Assembly (NCBI GenBank): GCA_022360655.1
Contig: JAKSCK010000237.1
Location: 1-64,000, forward strand
Direction of reading: 5' to 3'
Length of the DNA stretch: 64,000 bases
From: Spirochaetales bacterium
Lineage (GTDB): Bacteria; Spirochaetota; Spirochaetia; DSM-2461
Shown: positions 9,701 to 17,965 of the stretch, piece by piece
Numbering within the stretch: position 1 is the first letter of the stretch
How the letters are laid out: the number at the start of each line of letters is the position of its first letter
Notes under the pieces: generated by a model
Seen by the model: the letters and a program-made list of their open reading frames with translations, nothing else
Databases searched by the model: none
Told to the model about the DNA's origin: nothing
Translations under genes and position numbers: made by a program

Positions 9701-12639
9701 CACTCGCATCTTCCATTCCTGCAATCACCGTTGTCCCAACAAGTGTTTCATTAACGGTAGAAGATGATGATCTGTCTGCACCTTCCGGTGTCACGGCTGT
9801 TGCAGGGAACCAGCAGGTGACACTTTCTTGGAGCAGTGTTGCCGCGGCAACAGAGTATCGCCTGTATCGTGCATCTGGTGGAAACCCTGCGGCTCGGGTG
9901 ACAACCACTCCTGCAACATTGACAGGCACAACCTACACAGACTCAAGTCTGACAAATGGAACGGCCTATACCTATACAGTGAGAGCCTTTAACACAAGTG
10001 AATCCAGTGTTGACAGCGCCTCCGCTTCAGCTACACCAGCGGCCCCAGCCCTCACAACCGTTGGACTTTCATTCACCGATGATGGTGCAACAATCACAGA
10101 ACAAGACACCACAAATGGCAGAACCATTACCTTTAGTTTGACTGGTGTAGATTTGAGCACTGCAAATATCAATGTGAGTCTTCCTGTTACAATTACAGAC
10201 ACCGGAAATCAAATTGGAGGAGGAAGCGTCACTTCTCTCAGCTTCAGCTCTGCCACTCCAACACCTTCCATCACTCTCACAGGACGCGCAACAGACGATG
10301 GAAACACTGTAAACGAACAAATCTCCATTGCATTTGGTACGCCCAACATCACTGGAACTGGTGCAGCCCTGTATACCTTCCCCAGACCCACACAAACCAT
10401 TCAATTCAATGTAGTGGATGATGAAAGACCTACCGTAACAGCCACCATGAGCCCCGCAACCATCACGGAAGGAAACGCCTCAACTCTCACCCTCACATTC
10501 CAAAATCCAGGAGCACAGTCAGTCACCATCACTCCTTCTGGAACAGGAGTCACCTTCTCTCCATCAACAGTAACCCTGGACAGTACCACCACCAGCGAGA
10601 TCATCAATGTTGTGGCCACCCAAAACACCATTGATGAAGCCAACCGGAACACAACCATTTCCCTGGCTTCATCGGTTCCTGCCATTGATATTTCACCGGC
10701 AAGTTTCCCCCTTACCATTGAAGATGATGATTTGTCTGTTCCTACGGGATTTACAGCTTCTGCCTCAAATCAGCAGGTGGATCTGTCTTGGAATGCTGTA
10801 ACAGGTGCCACCGAATATCGAATCTACCGGGCCGTTGCCGGCGGAACCCCTGCTCGACTTACAACAACACCCGCAACACTCACGGCCACCTCTTATACTG
10901 ACAGTGGGCTCACAAATGGAACAACCTATAGCTATTCCGTCAGAGCCTTTAACTCAACAGAATCCAGTGCTGGGGCAACTCCCATGCATGCCACCCCTGT
11001 CGCACCAGGCGTCACCATCATTGGTTTGACAACATCGGATGATAGTAGGGCGGTTACAGAGCAAGACACATTGAATGGACGAACTTTTGGCTTCAGCCTT
11101 TCCTCCGTAGATCTGAGTACGGCTAACATCAGTGTGAGTCTCCCAGTAACTATCACAGACATTGGAAACCAAATCGGTGGTGGAACGGTCTCCACTCTCA
11201 CCTTCAATTCCGCTACGCCATCACCATCCATCACTCTCACAGGGCGCTCCACAGATGATGGAAATAGCATCGATGAACAAATCACAATTGAGTTCGGTGC
11301 ACCAACCATTACAGGAACAGATGCAGCACTCTATGCCTTCCCTCTTCCCACCCAAACCATTCAATTCAATGTGGATGATGATGATGATCCCACTGTGACC
11401 GCGACAGTGAGCAACAACAACATCTTTGAGGGGTACACAACAACCCTTACTCTCAATCTGACCAACCCAAGCAACCAAGCAATACAGGTAACACCAGCTG
11501 TCAATGGTTTATCGTTCTCACCCGCGACTGTGACTCTAGATAGCGGTAGAACATCCAGAAACATCACAGTCACGGCAACCGATAATAACGTCCAAGATGG
11601 AACAAGAACCCCAATTGTGATGTTCACGGTCATCCCCAATTCAATCAGTGTGACACCCGTTGCTATTCTTGTTCGTGATGATGATGGAAATGCACCAACC
11701 AACTTCCAAGTGTTCAATGGGGAAGGACAGGTATCCCTGTCATGGAATCGTTTCTCTGGTGCAACATCGTATCAAATCTACCGTTCAAATGGAGGGAATC
11801 CAGCAAGTCAGCTCACCACAACCCCCGCAACTTTGACGGAAACGTCCTACATTGATACAACGGTCACCAATGGAGTTGCTTACACCTACACTGTCAGAGC
11901 TGTGACCGCAACCATTACCACACCAGATAGCACATCCATGACGGTGACTCCTGGAGATTACGGCAACACAAGAGGCACAGCCACAATGGTTGGACTCGGG
12001 TCAATTGATGGTATGATTGATAACAATGGAAGTGATGAAGATTACTTCCGAATCGATCTCGATGCAGGTCGTACGTTTATTGCACGTACAACCGGATCAT
12101 TGGATACAAGAGGAACACTTTACAACGCTTCAGGAACAATCCTTACTAGTGGTGACAACACAGGTGGTACTCTGAATCGAAACTTCCAATTTGTGTATGA
12201 AGTCCCAACAACTGGAACCTATTACATAAGAGTTGGGTCATTTGCAACAGCAACAGGGGCCTATACTTTGGAACTGAGCACATCAACAGCTGCTGATCAT
12301 TCCAACAATTTTGCCAATGCCAATCGAATCACACTCAATGAGGTGACGGATGCCATCATCTCTTCAAGCACTGATGTTGATTACTTTGTGTACACCACGA
12401 CAGGCACCAACTGGGATAATTTCTATATTCGAACCCTGGGTGACCTTGATACCGTCGGAACGCTATATGATTCCGATTTCAATGTGATTAGAACGGCTGA
12501 TAACATTGGAAATTCGAACCAAAACTTCATCTTCACCACATCACCAAATAATGCCACTGTAACCTACTATCTCAAAGTTGAAGGAAAAGATGGCCGCACA
12601 GGAACGTATTCTGTCAGACTGACAATGACAGGCCGATAG
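6724..12639 (+). CDS. Giant surface lipoprotein with five 320-aa repeat units
   Basis: A 1971-aa predicted lipoprotein, probably a cell-surface adhesin or structural protein (function inferred). The start at 6724 (MCIRNTKK) has GGGAGAT upstream and opens a lipoprotein signal with lipobox LFSC, Cys24. Residues about 30-150 form a cadherin-like beta-sandwich. Five units follow, each made of an unrecognised domain beginning DDGAxVTEQDTTNGRT, a Calx-beta-like domain starting EGGTSTLTLTLQNP and ending VEDDD, and a fibronectin III domain with LSW and YQIYRASGG. Units begin near nucleotides 7195, 8158, 9118, 10078 and 11038. The last 230 residues hold two bacterial pre-peptidase C-terminal (PPC) type domains (DEDYFRIDL, TGTYYIRV). 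It is the first of four paralogues. No enzyme motif is visible. Confidence 0.88.
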   Translation: MCIRNTKKIGFILIAFLSFLLFSCNINLPTFPKEHIDASLSAITITAGGAPQTLEPTFNPNTTEYRVRVPLGTTSIVFTGVTSSRVAEFDEDNFIGFAADGTTRLTLTQNENTVQVDGLQRGNNTLSVKIVAEDGRTEITYQLTIVVTPSQLALRWNDDQAAVTEEDTVNGRAITFRLENVDLATAGITVNVPLIIADPDNQIETSATTFLTFSSGDPTPVLTITGEADDDGNTDNEMATISFGTPSITGTNATNYTFPAPTSSIQITVVDDDAITVIPSLSSTSITEGGTTTLSFTLQNPDTRTVTITPTATGLTFAPATIDLDSTTSTGTITVTSTENTTDEPDQNINIALASSVSEISVAPSSLTLTVEDNDLPTPTGLRAGEGDAEVVLSWNRVQGASEYQIYRASGGNPAARLTTTPAVITTTTYTDTTVTNGTTYTYTVRALSSTESSDDSTSITATPAAPPPATTLGLAWTDDGAAVTEEDTTNGRTITFNLTGADLTTAGISVTIPVTITDAGNQIGSGSVTSLNFSAATPTPSITLTGRATDDGNTVNEQVSITFGTPTVTGANAANYTFPAPTQTIQFNVMDDDATAVGASLSPVTVREGGTSTLTLTLQNPDARIVTITPTATGVTFAPATVDLDSTTSSATITVTTTDDSNDEADNNVAIALASSIPAITVVPTSVTLTVEDDDLPVPTGVTAVAGNQQITLSWSSVTGATEYQIYRASGGNPAARVTTTPATLTSTTYIDTGLTNGTAYTYTVRAISATESSVDSATASATPAPPAATAITLSFTDDGATVTEQDTTNGRTITFQLNNVNLATANISVNLPVTITDAGNQIGGGTVTSLSFSSATPTPSITLTGRATDDGNSVNEQVTIGFGTPTLTGTDAALYSFAAPTQTIQFNVMDDDVTAVGASLSPVTVIEGGTSTLTLTLQNPDTRTVTITPTATGVTFAPATVDLDSTTSTATITVTATDNTTDEANRNVSIALASSIPAITVVPTSVSLTVEDDDLSAPSGVTAVAGNQQVTLSWSSVAAATEYRLYRASGGNPAARVTTTPATLTGTTYTDSSLTNGTAYTYTVRAFNTSESSVDSASASATPAAPALTTVGLSFTDDGATITEQDTTNGRTITFSLTGVDLSTANINVSLPVTITDTGNQIGGGSVTSLSFSSATPTPSITLTGRATDDGNTVNEQISIAFGTPNITGTGAALYTFPRPTQTIQFNVVDDERPTVTATMSPATITEGNASTLTLTFQNPGAQSVTITPSGTGVTFSPSTVTLDSTTTSEIINVVATQNTIDEANRNTTISLASSVPAIDISPASFPLTIEDDDLSVPTGFTASASNQQVDLSWNAVTGATEYRIYRAVAGGTPARLTTTPATLTATSYTDSGLTNGTTYSYSVRAFNSTESSAGATPMHATPVAPGVTIIGLTTSDDSRAVTEQDTLNGRTFGFSLSSVDLSTANISVSLPVTITDIGNQIGGGTVSTLTFNSATPSPSITLTGRSTDDGNSIDEQITIEFGAPTITGTDAALYAFPLPTQTIQFNVDDDDDPTVTATVSNNNIFEGYTTTLTLNLTNPSNQAIQVTPAVNGLSFSPATVTLDSGRTSRNITVTATDNNVQDGTRTPIVMFTVIPNSISVTPVAILVRDDDGNAPTNFQVFNGEGQVSLSWNRFSGATSYQIYRSNGGNPASQLTTTPATLTETSYIDTTVTNGVAYTYTVRAVTATITTPDSTSMTVTPGDYGNTRGTATMVGLGSIDGMIDNNGSDEDYFRIDLDAGRTFIARTTGSLDTRGTLYNASGTILTSGDNTGGTLNRNFQFVYEVPTTGTYYIRVGSFATATGAYTLELSTSTAADHSNNFANANRITLNEVTDAIISSSTDVDYFVYTTTGTNWDNFYIRTLGDLDTVGTLYDSDFNVIRTADNIGNSNQNFIFTTSPNNATVTYYLKVEGKDGRTGTYSVRLTMTGR
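7180..11960 (+). repeat. Five tandem ~960-bp intragenic repeats
   Basis: The DDG/DDQ/DDS codons that open each unit fall at 7195, 8158, 9118, 10078 and 11038, giving periods of 963, 960, 960 and 960 bp. Units 2-4 share long nearly identical nucleotide runs, for example around CAGCCCCGTCACAGT and CCAGCCACAGTGGACTTGGA. Units 1 and 5 are more diverged. This points to internal duplication with recent homogenisation of the middle units. Confidence 0.9.
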
Positions 12640-12643
12640 ACAA

Positions 12644-12683
12644 AGATCGCTCTTCTGCTATAAGTGGAAGAGCGATCTCTTTT
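12644..12683 (+). terminator. Terminator of giant lipoprotein gene
   Basis: AGATCGCTCTTC pairs perfectly with GAAGAGCGATCT (12 bp, 11-nt loop), followed by CTTTT. Confidence 0.85.
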
Positions 12684-13114
12684 CCCTTAGAGAGCCTCCA
12701 AAACATCTAAATTGCATTCACTCAGAAGAAAGAAAAACAGTATTGCACCATGGTGTTTCTACGAAGACCATCTTCAGTTTTGATGAAGAATGATCCTTCA
12801 TCTGGATATGTTTACAATCTGAAACTAAATTCGTTTAACAACTCCAAAATAGGAGTAACAAACATGTCCCAGAAATCGGTGAACATACATCTCACTTACC
12901 GCAATTTTTTTTCTAAAACGGGACATTCTAAGATTCCATGCAAGAGACCAGCCATGCATTCCTTTGCCATTGGCTTAATGACTCGTCCATGCCAAGACCA
13001 TAAGAAATCTCATAAGGATCAACCCCATCACAGTCTCAGAAACCTGGATTATAAAAAATCAAGGCAACACATATATCAGGAACAAAAAAGTCTGAATGCG
13101 ATGAGGAAGAGATT
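12684..13114. other. AT-rich gap before second lipoprotein
   Basis: About 430 bp between the terminator and the next lipoprotein gene. Apart from the weak small-ORF candidate at 12864-13118, nothing recognisable was found, and no convincing promoter could be assigned. Confidence 0.4.
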
Positions 13115-13118
13115 ATGA
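12864..13118 (+). CDS. Candidate small basic ORF overlapping next gene by ATGA
   Basis: An ORF of 84 codons begins MSQKSVNIHL with AGGAG eight bases upstream, and its TGA overlaps the ATG of the following lipoprotein (TTATGAGC), as in translationally coupled genes. The predicted peptide is rich in Lys, His and Arg, has no hydrophobic core pattern, and matches no family I know. The track lists a longer version from 12750. It may be a chance ORF in leader RNA, so confidence is low. Confidence 0.22.
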   Translation: MSQKSVNIHLTYRNFFSKTGHSKIPCKRPAMHSFAIGLMTRPCQDHKKSHKDQPHHSLRNLDYKKSRQHIYQEQKSLNAMRKRL

Positions 13119-15250
13119 GCAATAACGCAAAGAGAGTTTTTTCCTTCTTTTTAGACAGAAGAAGAAAGCCATGGGGAATGATGGTCATTCTCATCATCAT
13201 GGGCCTTATGGCCTGTGAAAATCCCGCTTCTCTCACCCCCCCTGAAGCGCTGAGTAATGATGCCAATCTCACATCCATACTCGTCACAGCTCAAAATCAG
13301 ATACGCCCACTCATTCCTGAATTTACTCCTGAAGTATTGGAATACCGCGTTCAAGTTCCCCCAGAAACCTCAAGCCTCCTCTTTACAGGAACCCTTTCCC
13401 ATGAATTTGCAAGCCTTTCAATTGCCAATATCCAGGGAACCGCTGCTGATGGAGTCACGAGTCTTTCCATTGCAGCAGTGCCAACAGGGATTCAAGTCAG
13501 TCAGCTTCAAACGGGTGAGAATTCTCTTCAAGCCCGTGTGGTGGCCCAAGACACGAGTGTTTATCAAACGTATCACCTTACAATTGAAGTGGCTCCCATT
13601 CCTCTCACACTCACATGGACAGACTCTCAAACTCCCATCACAGAAGAAGACACCACCAATGGACGAACCATTGGATTCTCCATCAACAATGTCCATTTCC
13701 CAACAGCAGACATAACCATAACCATCCCCCTCACGTACAGGGATACAGGGAATCAGATTGGTGCAGGGAATGCCGCATCCATCACTTTTAGCTCATCCTC
13801 ACCATCCCCCTCCATCACCCTCACTGGCAGAAGCACAGATGATGGGAATACTGATAATGAGCGTGTTTCCATTTCCTTTGGAACTCCGAGTATCACAGGC
13901 ACTCATGCTGCAGATTATGTTTTTAATCCCATTACACGGGGCATCAGCTTCACCGTTCTTGATGATGATATTCCTGCTATTCGTGCTCGTCTCAGTTCCG
14001 TTGATATCACTGAAGGAGGAACGGCCACTCTCACACTCACCCTTCAAAATCCATCCACATCCGATGTGACCGTCACACCATCGGGAGCAGGACTCACCTT
14101 TGCTCCCACTTCTCTCACTCTCTCAAGCACCACAACAACAGGAACCATCACTGTTACTGTTACTGATAACACCACCCCCTCCGGTGATCGTGGGATTGCT
14201 TTGAACATGGCGGCCAATCCAAGTGGTGTCCCCATCCTGCCCTCACCAATCCGAATCACCGTGCGTGACAATGACCTTGCAATTCCAAGGCGTCTCACAG
14301 CCACAGCAGGGGATGCGCGAGTGATTTTGTCATGGCAAGCAGTAGAAGATGCCACAAGTTATCAGCTGTACCGTGCATCCGGAGGAAACTCACCAGCTTT
14401 AATTACCACCACTCCAGCAACCATCACAGAAACACGTTATGAAGATATTGGGCTTACGAATGGAACGGAATATACCTACACTGTACAAGCCGTCAATTCA
14501 ACCAAACGCAGTGCCGATAGCACCAGTGCCAGTGCCACTCCTGCAGATCATGGATTCTCCATCGCATCAGCAACACCACTCTCTGTAGATGGAGGAAGAA
14601 TCGGTGGTTGGCTTGGAGAATGGTACGCAGTCGACACATTTAGCATTCGCCTAGAAGCAGGAGAACTTTTTACAGCCTGGACAGAAAGTGATTTGAATAC
14701 CAAGGCACTCATAAGAAATGGAAATAGTGACACGATCCTAGAAGAACGTGGTCCCGTCATTCCAGTGGGGGCCAAAGACTTCATATTCACGTTTGTCGCC
14801 CCAACAACCGCAACATATTACCTTGATGTAGGAACAGATCCCAGTTCACCTCTAGGGAACTACTACCTTTATCATACTGTTGGTGATGACGATGGTCATG
14901 GAAGCACGCGTTCAACGGCCACAGCCATCACATCAGGTCAAAGTCTCGATGGAACCATTGCAACAGGAACCGATGAGGATTTCTTCCGTATTGAAGCTCG
15001 AGCAGGTCAAACCATCACGGCTCATACAACCGGATTACTAAACACTTTTGGGGTTCTTCAAGACAGTTCTGGAACGGAGTTAGCCACTCATGATGATATA
15101 AGTGTTCTCACAAACCTCAACTTCCGAATCTCCCACAGTGTTTCTCAAACAGGAACCTATTACATTCTGGTCAAAGGAGTGGAATCCAGAAGCCATTTAA
15201 GAACGGGAACCGGACATTATACGTTAACGGTTAGAGTGAGTGGTTCCTGA
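13115..15250 (+). CDS. Surface lipoprotein paralogue 2 (cadherin-like, Calx-beta-like, FN3, PPC)
   Basis: A 711-aa lipoprotein with an extended basic N-region (RVFSFFLDRRRK) and lipobox GLMAC, Cys34, followed by ENP. The order is a cadherin-like sandwich, one copy of the unit found five times in the upstream giant gene (SQTPITEEDTTNGRT domain, Calx-beta-like domain with TEGGTATLTLTLQNP, FN3 with LSWQ), and two PPC-type domains (VDTFSIRLEAG, DEDFFRIEARAG). GAGGAAGAG precedes the start. It is presumably exported and anchored in the outer or inner membrane facing the periplasm or the medium. The function is not known; surface adhesion is the likeliest guess. Confidence 0.87.
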   Translation: MSNNAKRVFSFFLDRRRKPWGMMVILIIMGLMACENPASLTPPEALSNDANLTSILVTAQNQIRPLIPEFTPEVLEYRVQVPPETSSLLFTGTLSHEFASLSIANIQGTAADGVTSLSIAAVPTGIQVSQLQTGENSLQARVVAQDTSVYQTYHLTIEVAPIPLTLTWTDSQTPITEEDTTNGRTIGFSINNVHFPTADITITIPLTYRDTGNQIGAGNAASITFSSSSPSPSITLTGRSTDDGNTDNERVSISFGTPSITGTHAADYVFNPITRGISFTVLDDDIPAIRARLSSVDITEGGTATLTLTLQNPSTSDVTVTPSGAGLTFAPTSLTLSSTTTTGTITVTVTDNTTPSGDRGIALNMAANPSGVPILPSPIRITVRDNDLAIPRRLTATAGDARVILSWQAVEDATSYQLYRASGGNSPALITTTPATITETRYEDIGLTNGTEYTYTVQAVNSTKRSADSTSASATPADHGFSIASATPLSVDGGRIGGWLGEWYAVDTFSIRLEAGELFTAWTESDLNTKALIRNGNSDTILEERGPVIPVGAKDFIFTFVAPTTATYYLDVGTDPSSPLGNYYLYHTVGDDDGHGSTRSTATAITSGQSLDGTIATGTDEDFFRIEARAGQTITAHTTGLLNTFGVLQDSSGTELATHDDISVLTNLNFRISHSVSQTGTYYILVKGVESRSHLRTGTGHYTLTVRVSGS

Positions 15251-15398
15251 TGAAAGATCTCCAACCATCACCAATTCATGTATTTTTCAAAAAAACTCTG
15301 AAATTGGACTCCTCCTGGTTCTCACAACTCGTCCCCAATTCACTCAAAACTCATCACAAGGAGCACCCCAACCCCATACTGAATAAGGACGATTTCCC

Positions 15399-17528
15399 AT
15401 GTACCATCACTCCCCCCTGAGACAAAATACGCCACTGCAAAGTGTTATAAAAAAAGGCTTAAGCTTACCTGTCTTGATTTTTTTCATTCTTGCCTGTGAA
15501 AATCCATCCACTTCAGACCTCATTGATTCCCTCAGTAATGATGCCAATTTCACTTCCATCATTGTTTCGGCCAATAATCAAATCCGTCCACTCATCCCCG
15601 ACTTTTCCCCTGAAATCACCCAGTATCGAGTGAACGTACCTCCGCAAACAACACGCATTCTTTTTACAGGAACCCTTTCCAACGAAGAGGCTCAGCTCTC
15701 TCTTTCCAACGTTCAAGGAACGGCCTCAGACGGAACCACCAGTCTCACCATTGAAGCCCTGCCACTAGGAGTACAAATCAGCGGACTTCAAACTGGAGAG
15801 AACACTCTTCAAGCCCAAGTGGTGGCTCAAGATTCCAGTACAAAAACTTACCAACTCACTGTGGAAGTGGCCCCAATCCCCATTTCTCTCACCTGGACAG
15901 ACTCTCAAACGCCCATCACAGAACAAGACACTGTTAATGGACGAACCATCACCTTTGCCCTCCACAATGTTGACCTCAGTGCAACCGATCTCACCATTGC
16001 CATTCCCCTTACCTACCGTGACACCACCAGCCAAATCGGTTCAGGAAAATCCCCCTCCATCAGCTTCACCTCAGCCGCTCCAAACCCCTCCATCACCCTC
16101 ACAGGACGGGCCACCGACGATGGGAATACAGACAATGAAAGGATTTCTATCTCCTTTGGCACCCCCACAGTCACAGGATCTGATGCCAATAATTACACCT
16201 TCTCCCCCATCACCAGGGGAATCAGCTTCACCGTACTGGATGATGATATCCCTGCAATCCATGCCAGTCTCAGCTCAACCACACTAACAGAAGGTGATAC
16301 CACAACTCTCTCTCTCTCTTTTTTGAACCCATCCTCTTCTAACGTCACAGTGACACCATCAGGCACAGGACTTGTCTTTTCGCCTACAAGTCTCACTCTC
16401 TCCAGCACCACCACAACAGGATCCATCACTGTCACCATCACCGATGACACCACACCAGCCGCTGATCGAGCCATCAATCTCACCATGCGTGCAAACCCAA
16501 GCGGTGTGTCTATCATCCCCTCCTCCATTCGCATCACGGTTCAAGATAATGACCTTGCAATCCCCTCCCGTTTTACAGCCACTGCAGGAGATGCACGAGT
16601 AAGTCTTTCTTGGCAGGCCGTCACCGATGCCACAAGTTACCGACTCTACCGTTCCTCAGGGAACAATGCCCCTGCAGTGGTCACCACCACACCCACCATC
16701 CTCACAGAGACATCTTATGTGGATATTGGCCTCACGAATGGAACGGAATACACCTACACCGTTCGAGCTGTGAACGCCTCCAAAAGTAGCATTGATAGTC
16801 AAAGAGCCAGTGCCACCCCAACAGATCATGGATATTCCATAGCCACAGCCACACCCTTATCTCCAAATGGTGGAACTCTCGGAGGCTGGCTTGAGCATGC
16901 CAATGATGGAGATCTCTTCAGCATCCGCCTTGAAGATGGCCAACTCTTCTCGGTGTCCACTGAAAGTAACATCGACACCATGGCCACCCTCTATACTCCA
17001 ACTCGTGAAACGGGACATTTTGAACAAGGCCCTGCTTCACCACATAACAATGCAGATTTCATCTTTGCTTATACGGCTCAATCAACAGGAATTCACTATC
17101 TTCAAGTTGGTGCCAACAACTCCTCCATAACCGGAAACTATTATCTCCATTACTTTGTGGGCTCCGATGATTCCCATGGCAACACACGCGATACCGCCAC
17201 AAGCCTTAGCTCAGGAGAACCTGTGAATGGAATCATTGCCTCCTCAACGGATGTGGACTTCTTCAGCATCAGTCTTGAAGCCGGACAAAGAATCACCGCC
17301 ACCACCACAGGTCAACTTGACACCCTTGCTTCCTTCCAAGACTCCACGGGGACAGAACTGGCCACTCATGACAACATCAACGTCCGCACAAACACCAATT
17401 TCCAACTCACCACCACCGTCACCACAGCCGGAACCTATTACCTCCGCGTCCATGCAAGAACGCGGAGCAGTTCTGGTATTTCTGGAACCGGTCGCTATGT
17501 TCTCACCGTCACCGTGAGTGGTTCTTAA
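15399..17528 (+). CDS. Surface lipoprotein paralogue 3 (cadherin-like, Calx-beta-like, FN3, PPC)
   Basis: A 709-aa lipoprotein whose lipobox ILAC (Cys33) is again followed by ENP. It is closest to the preceding gene: both have NDANxTSIxV and PLIPxF at the mature N terminus, one DSQTPITEQDTVNGRT unit, a Calx-beta-like domain, an FN3 domain and two PPC-type domains (VDFFSISLEAG). It begins 148 bp after paralogue 2 with AAGGA upstream of the ATG. The close similarity in domain order and wording suggests that genes 2 and 3 arose by a whole-gene duplication. The role is unknown. No terminator is obvious; repeat copy B starts four bases after the stop codon. Confidence 0.87.
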   Translation: MYHHSPLRQNTPLQSVIKKGLSLPVLIFFILACENPSTSDLIDSLSNDANFTSIIVSANNQIRPLIPDFSPEITQYRVNVPPQTTRILFTGTLSNEEAQLSLSNVQGTASDGTTSLTIEALPLGVQISGLQTGENTLQAQVVAQDSSTKTYQLTVEVAPIPISLTWTDSQTPITEQDTVNGRTITFALHNVDLSATDLTIAIPLTYRDTTSQIGSGKSPSISFTSAAPNPSITLTGRATDDGNTDNERISISFGTPTVTGSDANNYTFSPITRGISFTVLDDDIPAIHASLSSTTLTEGDTTTLSLSFLNPSSSNVTVTPSGTGLVFSPTSLTLSSTTTTGSITVTITDDTTPAADRAINLTMRANPSGVSIIPSSIRITVQDNDLAIPSRFTATAGDARVSLSWQAVTDATSYRLYRSSGNNAPAVVTTTPTILTETSYVDIGLTNGTEYTYTVRAVNASKSSIDSQRASATPTDHGYSIATATPLSPNGGTLGGWLEHANDGDLFSIRLEDGQLFSVSTESNIDTMATLYTPTRETGHFEQGPASPHNNADFIFAYTAQSTGIHYLQVGANNSSITGNYYLHYFVGSDDSHGNTRDTATSLSSGEPVNGIIASSTDVDFFSISLEAGQRITATTTGQLDTLASFQDSTGTELATHDNINVRTNTNFQLTTTVTTAGTYYLRVHARTRSSSGISGTGRYVLTVTVSGS

Positions 17529-17965
17529 TTTATTGGGCGTCCCGGGAGTGCCCAGCACTCCCGGCGGGCTGCTCCAGGTTTCGCTCTCGCTTCATCCGGA
17601 TCCTCGCCTTGCTCCTCACCGGACGCTTCGCGCCTTTCGTATCCCTGACGCAGTTGAGAACCATGAATGAGCTTGCTCATCCATGGCCGAGACAAGAAGA
17701 GGGAAACCAACGGTATCCCTGACGCGACAAAGACGCTATGCGCTCATAGCCCAAAGCAAAGAAATGAATATGTGTTCCAAAACCATCTCTGAGGAATTGA
17801 TTAATAAAAAAACTATGATTTATGAACACACATCCACCAAATGAAATCCTCCATGAAGACTCAGAGGAGAGCACTTCCATTTTCCGTGAATATTGTCATT
17901 GAAACCGGATAGACGCGCTTAAGATAGTAAACTAATCATATATCCATAGAACCAGGAGTATCTTC
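17529..17965. other. Intergenic region between lipoproteins 3 and 4
   Basis: The first half is repeat copy B and its remnant. The second half is AT-rich with no ORF. A TTGAAA at about 17899 and TAAGAT downstream are only 15 bp apart, so the promoter of the fourth lipoprotein gene is not settled. Confidence 0.45.
17533..17690 (+). repeat. GGGCG-hairpin intergenic repeat, copy B
   Basis: TTGGGCG is followed by a perfect CCGGGAGTGC/GCACTCCCGG hairpin, then CGGGCTGCTC, TCGCTCTCGCTTCATCCG and TATCCCTGACGCAG. The tail GAGAACCATG..GCTTGCTCA matches copy A. A second TATCCCTGACGC lies further downstream near 17720. It starts four bases after the upstream stop codon and may act as its 3' end. Confidence 0.8.

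Noticed and set aside
7488-11717. Many minus-strand Val/Ser-rich ORFs across the giant lipoprotein
   Set aside because: They recur with the 960-bp unit and are complements of Thr/Ser-rich coding sequence.
7180-11960. CRISPR-like periodicity
   Set aside because: The period is 960 bp and the repeats are coding domains; there are no short identical repeats with unique spacers and no cas genes.
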